Assembly (NCBI GenBank): GCA_014529385.2 | Contig: CM043953.1 | Span: 91,085,842 to 91,149,841, forward strand | DNA length: 64,000 nt | Direction: 5' to 3' | Source: Adiantum capillus-veneris | Taxonomy: Eukaryota > Streptophyta > Polypodiopsida > Polypodiales > Pteridaceae | Part shown: positions 43,942 to 55,475 of the stretch, one piece after another | How the letters are laid out: each line of letters starts with the position of its first letter | Numbering within the stretch: position 1 is the first letter of the stretch | Notes under the pieces: generated by a model | Database searches by the model: none | What the model saw: only the letters and a program-made list of their open reading frames with translations | Told to the model about the DNA's origin: nothing | Program-made: the position numbers and the translations under genes

Positions 43942-44317
43942 GTCATAATAATCAATATCTAATTCTCCTAAATGATTTTCTCATGTTTAACTGATCATTT
44001 AATATGGGGAAGTGCCATGGGAGAAAAAGCTAGAATATTGGTTAAGCTAGCACACCGGCCATAGTAGGGATCCAAAGGAGGGAAAATAGGGATCCAAAGG
44101 GGAGGCCATCTGCAAAAGAGCCATGTGCAACAATGGGCTAAAAAGATCCTAAGGTTCAACCCATTAAGACTTCCAAAATGCTAAGGTTCCAAAATTCAAA
44201 GGTTGTGTCCAAAGGTCAACCATGGGGGAATTGGATGCTTTGTGTGTGTCAAAAAAAGTCTTTACAAATCCCTACTTAGGAGGGGCGAGCCTTGCTTGTA
44301 GGAGATGAGAGAGAAAG

Positions 44318-44367
<50 letters not shown>

Positions 44368-45566
44368 GCTCCCTTTACACAAAGGGTATGAGGGACACAT
44401 GTCATCTCCCTAGCCCAGATGCCCACAAGGTGTACCCAATTCCTATTGGATGGCCTTGGAGGTGGACCAATGAGAATTAGGCTAGAGTAAATGTAGTTTA
44501 ATTAATTTAAAAACACTTAATAAAAGAACCGATGAGAATTAAGCCCTCTAGAAGACTATTGGACAGTCTCCCAAGGGGTCCAATGAGCATTCAGCAGCCC
44601 AATGGCTTGCCTGATTCCTATTGGCCAGGAGGCAAAGGGGTCCAATGAGAGTTTAGTTGAAATATTAAATTACCTAAAGTTCTCACAAAAGGGGAAAGGG
44701 GAACACATACCAGAAGGCTCACTTATGCTGCTTAATTGTCATTGGCTAGCCCTAGGGAGGTCCAATGAGAGGGTAGCATGAGGCTTGAGCAAATAGCAAG
44801 AGGGGTCGACCAAGAGAGAGAGGGGGCTGATTTTTGCAAGGCATTATCACACACACACTCACACAATCTCATGTGTGAAGTAAAGAAGACTCTCTCTCCT
44901 TCTCAAGCTTTAATGGAAAGCTTATCACCTACTCCAAGCTTGTGAGAAGGGAGGCCTACACCAACAACTCTTGGCTTTGTGATGCAAATCCAACCAAGAG
45001 CCAAGCTTCAATGCATGCTCATCTCCTCTACCATTCTAATTACTAAGCTAAGCTATGCTAATATAAGTGATTATGTGAGGAGATGTACATCTTTCTCGTA
45101 AGAATACTCCTACTTCCTCTCAATCTACTCTCATACCCTGCTAGCTCTCACCATCTTCGAAGGTGTGTGAGGTCTTGGGTCTGAGACCGGAGAGAATTGA
45201 TGTTGTGTTTCATAAGTGTTCTTGCTTAGTGCATGAAGCTTTCATCTTCATTGCACTAGCTAGTCTTGAAGGAACACAAAGAATTGTATTGTACAATGTC
45301 TCTCTTGATGGGAGAAACTATAATACAAAACCTTTTGGAGGGGAGACCGGCTCCATGAAAATCCGGTCCTCAACTGTTGTCAATAGCTTAATTTCTCTCT
45401 CTTTTGAAAGTATTGTTCATGCTATCTAACTAGGTGTTATGCTTTTTGTTGCTCTCTCCACCCAAGCACTCTTGTAATTCTCATTAGGAATCTATTCTAA
45501 TGAAATGCCCACTATGTTCATACTAATTTCCGCTACACACAAGTTTTTAGGCCATTAAATGTTACA
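43942..45566 (+). repeat. GY-C 5' LTR
   Basis: 1625 bp, TGTCATAATAATC...TGTTACA. It contains (CA)n at 44319-44366, where the 3' LTR has only about seven CA units (51653-51666), and an 88-codon frame (45163-45429) present in both LTRs. Confidence 0.93.
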
Positions 45567-45983
45567 TTGATATTAAAGCACAAGGTTTCTCTTTTCTTGC
45601 TCAAGAAGGGAGGTCCTCAAGCTAGCTATAAATGATTGGTATTATTAATTGCTTGTGAGTAAGTAGAATAGGGATTTTTCACCCTTGCAGTGCGCCTGCC
45701 TTCGTGCAGTTAACGGGGCATCACCGTCGAGAGCTATGGTCATAATAGTGGAGTCCTACGAGGCTTGCCTACGGCTTAACCACTATTGAGCTATTAGAAG
45801 CTTGACAGGAGCCGGTGTTGTTTTGGTGTTGAACGACCCTCTCTTCTATTGCTTACAATTAATGGTATTGGAGCCACGGGTACAGTAGCTTGAGTGCTTT
45901 CTCTAAAGGGGTAAAGAGGAGTAACAACTAGGGCTTGAAGTGCCAAAGTACACCTAAAAAGTTTACACCTAAAAGTTGTTAGA
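45567..45983 (+). other. GY-C leader with decayed primer-binding sites
   Basis: Just behind the LTR, TGATATTAAAGC (45568-45579) matches TGGTATCAGAGC at 9 of 12 positions, all changes being transitions. A second, better PBS-like string, TGGTATTGGAGCC, lies near 45864, about 300 bp on. Which one was used is unclear. Confidence 0.5.
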
Positions 45984-47540
45984 ATGGCTGACAATAGTAA
46001 AGAGAGTGAAATTAATGTTGATAACTTTGATTTTGCTAATGAGCAAGCTACTAATGATGCTCCGATGCTTGTTAACTATCTTGTTTCTAGGCTTCAACAA
46101 GCCATGGGCAATCCATCTCTCCAAAGTGAAGTGCAACGGCAGCTCCGTGCTCATGGGATTCTCCAAGCTCACCACCATGACGAGAGAACACCTAGGAAGC
46201 CTCCTTGTGAGACTTCCAAAAGAGGTCACTCTCCGATTCGGAAAGAAGAAGAGAATCCATACGAAGGGCTCAAGAATTTACTTCTTGATGATGCATCTCC
46301 TTCCCAAAGGAGAACTCAAGAGCCTCCACCAAAGGAACGAGAAAGAAGTGAGTCTCCCGCCACCTCGGCGGAGATGGCTCCACGAAGACGGCGGGCTAAA
46401 CGCTCTCCATCACCACCAAAGCGGAGAAGACCATCGCACCCTTCTCCACACCATAATTCAAAGAGGGATGATAAAAAGCAAGAGAAGAAAAAGGCGAGAA
46501 AGAGGACACCCTCTTCTCCATCTTCTTCATCCTCTTCCTCTTATGAAAGTGATGGTGAAGACGACGAAGATCAAGGCGAGAAAGAGGTCACCCTCTTCTC
46601 CACCTTCTTCAAATTCTTCAACTTCTGAAGAAAGTGATGGTGCAACCTTTGAACCATCAAAATGAAGAGGCCATAGGAAATCCTATGCCGCATGGAAGAG
46701 GTCGTCCAAGTTGAAGAAGTTCAAAGAGGGAGGGAAGAGCATCTCTTTCCTTACCTATGATGGCACCTTTGGTGCTACGGACAAAGTCTTGGCCTTTATC
46801 CAACAGTTTGATGCGGCGTTTGGAGATGAGGGTTTCACGGAGTCCTCTAAGCTACGCCATGTAGCTATGCACTTTCAAAAGTCCGCCACGCAATGGTGGT
46901 CTAGCCTACGAGCCAACGGTGAAGCTCCACTTACATGGAAAGCTTTAAGAGCTTCCATTATGAAGCAGTTTTTGGCCACAGATGCCAAAGACAAATTACT
47001 CACCGAATGGCGAAGCTTAAAGCTCTCTCCCTATGAATCCATCCACAAGTATATAGACAAGTTTTGGGATCTACAACTCAAAGCCACTATCTTCAAAAAG
47101 TTGGATTTTGGAGAGCAAACGCAACAATTTTGTGCGGGCTTAACTGAAGAAATGGCGGAGTATGTCAACTCCCAAAGGCCACGTACCATATCGGCGGTAA
47201 TACACCATACTATGGTGGCCTCTCGAATCAATTTCCAAACGGGGGCTAAAAGAAATAATAAGCCCACAGAAAACAAAGGTTCCAACGAGCCTAAGGGGAA
47301 GGACAATGTCCAAAAGTCTCCTAAGGGCAACTCCAACAAAGCTAAAGAGAAGGGAGTTTACAAAGGTAAAAACAAACTCTCTGCTGAAGAGCTTGAGTGT
47401 TATCGCAAGGATAACCGGTGTTTCAAGTGCGGAGAACAAGGGCATGCGTACCGCGCTTGTCCCCAAAAGAACAACCGCCAAGATCCTCCTAGAGCTACCT
47501 TGGTTGAAATCCAAGAGGAGGAGACTCACCAAACTCATCA
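45984..47540 (+). pseudogene. GY-C gag
   Basis: It starts MADNSKESEINVDNF. A Ser/Arg/Glu-rich stretch contains an imperfect tandem duplication (about 46490-46640, GCGAGAAAGAGG...TCTTCTCC) that shifts the frame, so the first part ends at 46628 after 214 codons. The gag domain resumes about 46711 (SFLTYDGTFGATDKVLAF, ATQWWSSLRANGEAPL, KFWDLQLKATIF) and the CCHC knuckle CFKCGEQGHAYRAC lies near 47420-47461. Gag forms the particle and binds RNA. Confidence 0.88.
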
Positions 47541-49426
47541 CAAAGGATCTCCTCTATGCCATGCTTGGGGAAAGGTAAGAGAACATGATGCTTTTATTCT
47601 CTTTGACCCTGGTTCTACTCACAATTTTATATCTATAGAGTTGGCCACCAAGCTAGGCATACAAGCCTATGAGATGGGAGATGTTCTACCCGCAGACAGT
47701 GCTTTCAAGGGGCAAGAAGCTTTAGTCACTCCCTTAATCGAGAAATTGAGGCTTCATGTCCAAAGCTATGTGGACAAAGAGGACTTCTTTATCTCTCCTC
47801 TCAAGCATGAGGATGTAATCCTAGGGGCACCATGGTTTGATCGCCTGGCTGCCAATGTTAAATTCCCTGAAAGGAGAATCTCCTTTAAGTTCAGGGAAAA
47901 AGACATAAATATAGATGCTAAGGAAATGGGTAACACTATCCCCATTGTACATACACCAGCTTTCAACAAGTCAATAAAGAGCTCTATTTCCGTGTACATG
48001 ATTTTTATTAAAGATTCTCAAAATGAACCTAATGCTTTAGCAAAAGAAAATAAAAGCAACCAAAAGGAATTAGAGTTATCCAATTTTCTCAAGGGGTTTC
48101 AAGATGGTTTTATTGACGACATCCCTTGTGAGCTACCTCCTAAACGAGGTAATGATGACCATGCAATTGAACTTCTTCCAGGAAGTTCACCGCCTAACAC
48201 CTCCTTATAGAGTTTCTCAAGCTCAACAAGAGGAGATTATGCGGCAAGTGCATGAGTTAGTTGAGAAGGGCATGGTTAGGCCTAGCTCATCTCCATTTTG
48301 CTCACCTGTGCTATTAGTGCAAAAGAAAGATGGCACATATGGTATGTGTGTCGACTATAGAGCACTAAATAGGATCACTATCAAGAATAGGTTTCCCGTT
48401 CCACGGGTAGAAGACCTATTTGATAAGCTACAAGGATCGACCTACTTCAGTAGGATTGACCTAAAAAGTGGCTATCACCAAATAAGGATAGTCGATCAAG
48501 ATATTGTAAAGACCGCATTTCGCACCACATTTGGTCTTTACGAATACATTGTCATGCCTTTTGGCTTGACCAATGCACCAGCCACATTCAACCGCTTGAT
48601 GGAGAAGCTGTTCAAGCCTCATCGAACCTTCACTGGAGTGTTCTTTGATGATATTATCATCTACTCTAATTCATTAGACGAACACAAGCAACACCTCCAG
48701 GTAATATTTCAAGTTTTAAGAGAGAATAAACTTTATGTTAATCGAAAGAAAAGTGAATTTTTCTTGCAAGAGATTCAGTATTTAGGTCACATTATCTCTC
48801 AAGATGGCATCCAAATGGATCCATCAAAGTTAGAGGTAATAAAAAGATGGCCTAAACCAAAGAATCTTCATGAACTAAGAAGCTTTATAGGTATGTGTGC
48901 ATACTATAGACGCTTCATAGAAAAGTTCTCACAAATAGCGGGACCATTGCATGACCTAACAAAGAAAAGCGTTAGGTACACATGGTCTGCTAAGGAGAAC
49001 AATGCTTTCGAAAAGCTTAAAGAAAAGCTTATCTCTCAACCTATGCTTACACTACCGGATCTCTCAAAACCATTTGAGGTCCAATGTGATGCTTGCGGTG
49101 ATTGCCTTGGAGCTGTTTTGCTCCAAGAAGGGCAAGCCATAGGCTATGAAAGTCGAAGGCTCGACCCTGTTGAGCAACCTCTAGGCATATATGAAAAGGA
49201 ACTCCTTCCATTTCTACATGTCTTAGACTCATGGAAGCACTATTTATTGGAGACTCCTTTCATTCTGCGAACGGATCACCAAAGTCTTAAGTACTTCATG
49301 ACGCAGACCAAGCTCTCCGACAAACAAATGAGGTAGGCAAATTTCCTTTCGCAATTTCATTTTCATATAGCTCACATTGCTGGCAAGCATAATCAAGTAG
49401 CTGATGCACTCTCACGACGGCCGAGA
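47541..49426 (+). pseudogene. GY-C protease, reverse transcriptase, RNase H
   Basis: Protease motif LFDPGSTHNFIS with the Asp at 47605-47607, again Pro in the second place as in GY-B. A 1-nt indel near 48195 separates protease (ending GSSPPN) from RT (PPYRVSQAQQEEI). RT has KDGTYGMCVDYRALN, FSRIDLKSGYHQI and FFDD near 48646. RNase H reads QCDACGDCLGAVLLQ and LRTDHQSLKYFMTQ. A stop near 49335 interrupts the tail (HIAGKHNQVADALSRR). Confidence 0.92.
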
Positions 49427-50920
49427 GTGAATGCGGTTTCCATAGCAACTCACAATGATCTATCTTCAATGATAGATGAGTATGCTATTGATCCCGATTT
49501 TAGAGATGTGATTTCAGCCCTTGCATTAGGAAAGAAAGAAGAACCATTTACTTTACAAGATGGTTATCTTCTCTATGGCAATAGACTATGTGTTACTAAC
49601 TCACTACGTGAGAAAGTAATGTATGAATCTCATGCTCCACCTTATGTGGGGCATAGAGGGATTCAATCTACCTTAAAGGGAATTGAAACATATTTCTATT
49701 GGCCTACCATGAAAGTGAACATACAAGAGTATGTTTCTAAATGTGTGGTATGCCAAAAGACAAAATTTGAGAGAGGGAAGCAACTTGGATTGCTTCAACC
49801 CTTGCCAATCCCTAATTGACCATGGGAGAGCATATCCATGGATTTTATCTTTGGATTGCCTAAGTCTATCCATGGGAATACCGGAATATGGACGATAGTA
49901 GACAGGTTCAGTAAACAAGCTCATTTTATACCTGTCACAAAGACTATCAAAGCCCATCAAATGGCAACCCTCTTCATTTCACAAATTTTCAAGTACCATG
50001 GCTTGCCAATGTCCATAGTGTCGGATAGAGATCCTAGAATGACCAGTAATTTCTAGAAGGGTCTCTTTGAGAATTTAGGAACAAGGCTAAACTTCTCTTC
50101 GGCCTATCATCCACAAACGGATAGCCATAGTGAAATAGCTAACCTAACAATTCTCGATCTACTAAAAGCCTATGTAACGGAAGTAGATCAAAGATCCCAA
50201 TGGGAGAAGTACTTACCATTAGTGGAGTATGCTTACAATAACACTGTACATACTTCCACGGGAAAAGCACCTTTCGAGGTAATTGAGGGAAGATCAAAAA
50301 GTCCCTTGCTACTTAAGGTACATGGGAAGATCTTCGCTGCCGATGAGTATAGCCGGGACCTACAAGAATCTTTTCAAAAGATTAAGGATGCTATCTCTAT
50401 CTCACAGCAAAGACAAAAGGCCGCTGCTGACAAGCACAGAAGAGCCCAAGCCTTTAAAGAAAATAATTGGGTCTTATTAAAGTTTCCCAAGGCTCGATTA
50501 AGGCACACGACGGGCAAGAATCCTACGAGACACCAAAAGTACTATGCTAAACTAGCAAAAAGATACTATAGTCTCTTCCAGATTCTTAGGCCAATCAATG
50601 AGATAGCCTATCAACTCAAGTTGCCCAATCATTGGCTCATACACAATGCTTTCCATGTGAGCCTATTAAAGCCTTACAAAAGAGAACCACCTCAAGAACC
50701 AACTACGGAAGACCCACCGGAGATCAAGGACCAAGAGGAGGTGCTGCAGCCCGAGTCCATTCTCCGACATGAAGACAAGGTACTAAGAGGCGGTAAGACT
50801 ATCCGACGATATCTTATTAAGTTTAAGAATTATCCTTTTGAAGATGCTAGATGGATGCAAGGCATACAATTAAAGGATAACCTAAAGCTTGTCAATGCTT
50901 ACAATGCTTCCCAAGAGTAA
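49427..50920 (+). pseudogene. GY-C integrase and chromodomain
   Basis: Zinc-binding region (HAPPYVGHRGI ... CVVCQKTKF, about 49630-49770), core Asp in SMDFIFGLPK (about 49838), second Asp in VSDRDPRMTS, and Glu in a HSEIANLTI context (about 50130). Stops at 49817-49819 (TGA, at PIPN) and 50054-50056 (TAG, at SNF) cut the core. The C-terminal part is open (50222-50920) and ends with a chromodomain (RRYLIKFKNYPFEDARWM). Confidence 0.92.
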
Positions 50921-51274
50921 GCAAATGTACAAATGTTAAAAATGAACAAAGTTTTTGTCGTATAAGACTCTCTTTTTCTTTATTGTGCAAAAAAATGAAG
51001 TAGTATGCATGCTTAGATCAAGTTTGCCGAGACGACGTCTCCCAAACACCAAGTAGAGCTTGTCACTCTACTATGGAAGATTGATAGGACTAATGTGCAG
51101 GCATGCTTGCGGCAGCCTTAGGCTCTCAAGCACCAAATGGATTAGTCATCCATTGTGGAATGATGTCGTAAGGTAACATAGAGATCCTCTACCCGCTAAG
51201 AAAAGGACTCATGAATATGCTTCATCTTCTCTACACCATAGTCGAGGACGACTATGATTTCAAGAGAGAGATAA
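50921..51274 (+). other. GY-C 3' untranslated region
   Basis: Noncoding. It ends with TTTCAAGAGAGAGATAA immediately before the LTR, a polypurine tract with the same TTTCAAGAG lead as in the CRM-A family. Confidence 0.7.
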
Positions 51275-52867
51275 TGTCATAATAATCAATATCTAATTCT
51301 CCTAAATGATTTTCTCATGTTAAACTGATCAATTAATATAGGAAAGTGACAGCGGAGAAAAAGCTAGAATATTGGTTAAGATAGTAGACCGACCACAGTA
51401 GGGATCCAAAGAAGGGAAAATAGGGATCCAAAGGGGGAGCCATCTGCAAAAGAGCCATGTGCAACAATGGGCTAAAAAGATACTAAGGTTCAGCCCATTA
51501 AGACTTCCAAAATGCTAAGGTTCCAAAATTCAAAGGTTGTGTCCAAAGGTCAACCATGGGGGAATTGGATGCTTTGTGTGTGTCAAAAAAAGTCTTTACA
51601 AATCCCTACTTAGGAGGGGCGAGCCTTGCTTGTAGGGGATGAGAGAGAAAGTCACACACACACACAAGCTCCCTTTACACAAAGGGAATGAGGGACACAT
51701 GTTAGCTCCCTAGCCCAGGTGCCCACAAGGTGTACCCAATTCCTATTGGATGGCCTTGGAGGTGGACCAATGAGAATTAGGCTAGAGTAAATGTAGTTTA
51801 ATTAATTTAAAAACACTTAATAAAAGAACCGATGAGATTAAGCCCTTTAGAAGACTATTGGACAGTCTCCCAAGGGGTCCAATGAGCATTCAGCAGCCCA
51901 ATGGCTTGCCTGATTCCTATTGGCCAAGAGGCAAAGGGGTCCAATGAGAGTTTAGTTGAATTATTAAATTACCTAAAGCTCTTACAAAAGGGGAAAGGGG
52001 GACACATGTCAGAAGGCTATCACTTATGCTGCTTAATTGTCATTGGCTAGCCCTAGGGAGGTCCAATGAGAGGGTAGCATGAGGCTTGAGCAAATAGCAA
52101 GAGGGGTCGACCAAGAGAGAGAGGGGGCTGATTTTTGCAAGGCATTATCACACACACACTCACACAATCTCATGTGTGAAGTAAAGAAGACTCTCTCTCC
52201 TTCTCAAGCTTTAATGGAAAGCTTATCACCTACTCCAAGCTTGTGAGAAGGGAGGCCTACACCAACAACTCTTGGCTTTGTGATGCAAATCCAACCAAGA
52301 ACCAAGCTTCAATGCATGCTCATCTCCTCTACCATGCTAATTACTAAGCTAAGCTATGCTAATATGAGTGATTATGCGAGGAGATGTACATCTTTCTCGT
52401 AAGAATACTCCTACTTCCTCTCAATCTACTCTCATACCCTGCTAGCTCTCACCATCTTCGAAGGTGTGTGAGGTCTTGGGTCTGAGACCGGGGAGAATTG
52501 ATGTTGTGTTTGATAAGTGTTCTTGCTTAATGCATGAAGCTTTCATCTTCATTGCACTAGCTAGTCTTGAAGGAACACAAAGAATTGTATTGTACAATGT
52601 CTCTCTTGATGGGAGAAACCATAATATAAAGCCTTTTGGAGGGGGGACCGGCTCCATGAAAATCCGGTCCTCAACTGTTGTCAATAGCTTAATTTCTCTC
52701 TCTTTTGAAAGTATTGTTCATGCTATCTAACTAGGTGTTATGCTTTTTGTTGCTCTTTCCACCCAAGCACTCTTGTAATTCTCATTAGGAATCTATTCTA
52801 ATGAAATGCCCACTATGTTCATACTAATTTCCGCTACACACAAGTTTTTAGGCCATTAAATGTTACA
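51275..52867 (+). repeat. GY-C 3' LTR
   Basis: 1593 bp, partner of 43942-45566. Differences include the shorter (CA)n and scattered point changes (for example near 51330-51365). It ends TGTTACA directly against copia integrase sequence. Confidence 0.93.
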
Positions 52868-54875
52868 TCCTCTCAACAACACCATTTTGCTAAGGTGTAT
52901 AAGACACTGTACATTGGTGTTTTATCCCACGACTAGCCAGAAATACATTAAATTCATGAGACATATACTTCTCCCCTCGATCGGAACAAAGGGTGTCCAT
53001 AGTACATTTTGAGACATTTTCAACCATAGCCAGAAAGCACATAAAAACTTCGGACTTCGCTTTAAGCAGAAATACCCATGCATGCCTAGAGTAATAAATA
53101 TGAAAGTCACGAAGTAAAGGTAATTGCCCAAGGACAGAGTTTGCATGGGCCCACAAACATCACTATGTACAAGCAGCAACCTGCATATGGCCCGAATTGA
53201 ACCATCCTTTGGAAACTTAGAACGCTCCATCTTACCCAAAATACAGCCTTCACAAACATGTTTTACAGGTGCTTCAAGAGGCGGCAAAGAAGCAAGCATA
53301 TCAGATTTCTGCAACCATAGCAAACTGGCAAAATTCGGATGACCAAAACGTGCATGCCAAAGTTTTGCATCTGAAATAGCCCTTGAATCTGCAACAACAT
53401 TTGCAAAATTTTGTCCACACTTGTCATACAAAGTGAGCTTATACAACCCACGGCACAAAAGGCCAGATGCAACAATTTCATCACCAAAACTGAGATCATG
53501 AACTGTACATCTGTCATCCACAAATTTGACTATAAGTCCAAGTCTAGCAAGTGCGGATACAGATAAGAGATTCTTCTTGATCCCAGGTACACAAAGTGCA
53601 TCAACAAGTGTGAAGGAACTGCCATTTGCAACAGTAAGCACAATCTTTCCAACTCCCTGAACCGGATAAGAGGCATTGTTGACACAAGTGACTGAATTCC
53701 CTTGAGGGACAGACTCGAGAGAGGTGAATAATTCACGATGTGAGGTAATGTGCTTTGTAGCACCACTGTCGAAATACCACACATGTGAATCTGCAGGAAC
53801 TGTCAAGCATGCATCATGGACAGCAGGATTATAAGTGCACTCTGCGCTAAAAGCCCATTCTGTATCAACATCAGCAACATAGTCTCCTTTCACAGAAGAC
53901 TCAACAATGGCTGCATTTGTAGTGAAACCAGCATTTGCAGTGGAACCACCCTCTTTCTTCTTAGCCTCCTTTGCCTTCAACTTAGGACACTGCTTGATCA
54001 AGTGATCATTAGCTTTACAATAATGGCAACGCATCTTCTTTTTGCCCTTATCACCAGAATTGCCAGACGAAGTGCTGCCAATAAAAGCATTAGGAACAGA
54101 AGTTTTGCCACTCGCAGCAGAACCATAAGAAGTGGTTGCATTGCTGTTACCACCCTTTCTTTGAGAAGCAATAAAAGCCTGCTCAACTGCACGCTGTCCT
54201 GTTTTTTTCCGGAAAGTGACTCTTGCAACAGCAATGTGCATAATGCATCAAACTTGACAACTTCTGGATTTCCTTGGGTCATAAGTCTCTAAGTACTAGC
54301 AAAAGTCTGGTAAGAATCTGGTAAGGCATCAAGAACAGTCTGCACAAGGGAACTGTCTGAAATGACTTCACCTGCAAAAATAAGTTGCTCATTGATATCC
54401 TTGACACTAGCAAGGAAAGTGTCCATATCATCTTTCTCATGCATAATCTTCGACTTCAACTCTTTACGCAGCAAAGCAATTTTAGCCTCATTGCGGCTTG
54501 CATAAAGACCACCCAAAATATCCCAAGCTTGTTTTGCAGATTTTGTTGAACCTGTTTTGCAGATTTTGTTGAACGGATGTGAAGAACAATGGTGCGCTTC
54601 ACAGACAACGCAATCAATGCATGAGCCTGCGCATCCTTTACATCCCAACGAGCTTGTTCTGCCGTAGGTAAAACAACTCTAATAGCAGTAATCCTTGCAG
54701 CAAAACCTGCAACATCCTCAGAACCAGGACGTACATCAATGCCCTGCACAATATTCCAGACGCCCTTTGACACAAGAACGTGTTGCATCATATAAGCCCA
54801 CATAGGGTAATTGTCCCCATCCAACCTGTCCTCAGCAACAAACATCTTGAAGACATCTGTGTTGTTGTCAGCCAT
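52868..54875 (-). pseudogene. Copia gag, protease and integrase core
   Basis: From the right: gag start MADNNTDVFKMFVAEDRLDG, a frame break caused by a 23-bp tandem duplication (54531-54553 and 54554-54576), DMDTFLASVKDINEQL, a further break near 54245, the knuckle CHYCKANDHLIKQC, the protease motif WYFDSGATKHI, and the integrase zinc region (HARFGHPNF ... CEGCILGKMERSKFP). Core Asp in LVHSDVCGPM, a frameshift near 53080, then LCSDRGEKYMSHEF. It ends in QNGVVER at the GY-C junction. Confidence 0.92.
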
Positions 54876-55105
54876 GGTAAATGTTGCACCTATGTGAAAA
54901 CTGCCCGAAAATAGGAGAAACGGAGCGGAAACAACACGTGCTGAAGTGGAAACGAAGGCTGAAATGAGCCCGAATCAAAAATCCGAAATATTTGTCGACT
55001 TACGAACGCTCGCCAAACCTCACTGTAATCGGAGAAAGTGGGCAGGCGTGTGTTGGAGCAGCTGGCAACTAAGCCCGGGAGGACGTAACCTGCTCTGATA
55101 CCAAT
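54876..55105 (-). other. Copia 5' leader with iMet primer-binding site
   Basis: Between the gag start and the 5' LTR. The minus strand reads TTGGTATCAGAGCAGG right inside the LTR (PBS core 55092-55103), complementary to the 3' end of initiator-Met tRNA. Confidence 0.9.
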
Positions 55106-55333
55106 TGTTGGAATTAGAGTTGCAGAGAAACGCACACAGTTTGGAGAAGAAGAAGGAAGCTCAAGGCACACAATAGAGAGTGTGTTTCTTAGTGTGCAAT
55201 GGAAAAGATAGATAGCACTAGAGTGATGGACGTATATACAATGCTCGGGGGAAAAAACCTCCTAAAGAGGGAAAAAATGCCCCGGCGGTCCTAGTGTGTT
55301 CACACACATCACTACCACATGTATATGGTAACA
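55106..55333 (-). repeat. Copia 5' LTR
   Basis: 228 bp, minus-strand TGTTACC...TCCAACA, partner of 41401-41619. The flank TCATC is followed by hAT 3' sequence. Confidence 0.92.
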
Positions 55334-55455
55334 TCATCGAGAAATATGCATTACTAGAAACTCATTCTACTCCCGACGTTTCCTTGGGTTTGGTGTTGCC
55401 GTTTCCTCACGTTTCTGCCTATTGACGTTTCCAGGTAGGAAACGTTTCCTACAAC
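55334..55455. repeat. hAT right subterminal and terminal repeats
   Basis: Continuation of the hAT element after the copia insertion. At least five CGTTTC/GAAACG motifs lead to the terminal ACGTTTCCTACAAC (55442-55455), inverted relative to 37928-37941. Confidence 0.65.
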
Positions 55456-55475
55456 TGCAATAGAGGTATATCCCT

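Larger units (their letters stand above)
43942..52867 (+). mobile_element. GY-C, Ty3/gypsy chromovirus inside copia integrase
   Basis: An 8926-bp plus-strand element with LTRs 43942-45566 and 51275-52867. The flanks TTCTC (43937-43941) and TCCTC (52868-52872) are a 5-bp duplication with one change. Joining the flanks restores the copia integrase frame between VVER and the following KN. It carries gag, protease, RT, RNase H, integrase and chromodomain with several lesions. Confidence 0.94.
41401..55333 (-). mobile_element. Ty1/copia element, split by GY-C
   Basis: LTRs at 41401-41619 and 55106-55333 (TGTT...AACA/GACA), iMet-type primer-binding site at 55092-55103 and polypurine tract at 41620-41635, all in minus orientation. 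Flanking 5-mers TCACC (left) and TCATC (right) are a target duplication with one change. Without GY-C and its duplication it is about 5.0 kb, normal for copia. It sits in the 3' part of the hAT element. Confidence 0.93.
37928..55455 (+). mobile_element. hAT DNA transposon with nested insertions
   Basis: Bounded by a perfect 14-bp inverted repeat, GTTGTAGGAAACGT (37928-37941) and its complement (55442-55455). The adjoining 100 bp on each side carry many GAAACG motifs in both directions, as expected of subterminal transposase-binding sites. Removing the solo LTR and the copia element, each with its target duplication, leaves about 2.85 kb, a normal hAT size, with one transposase gene in between. 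Confidence 0.75.
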
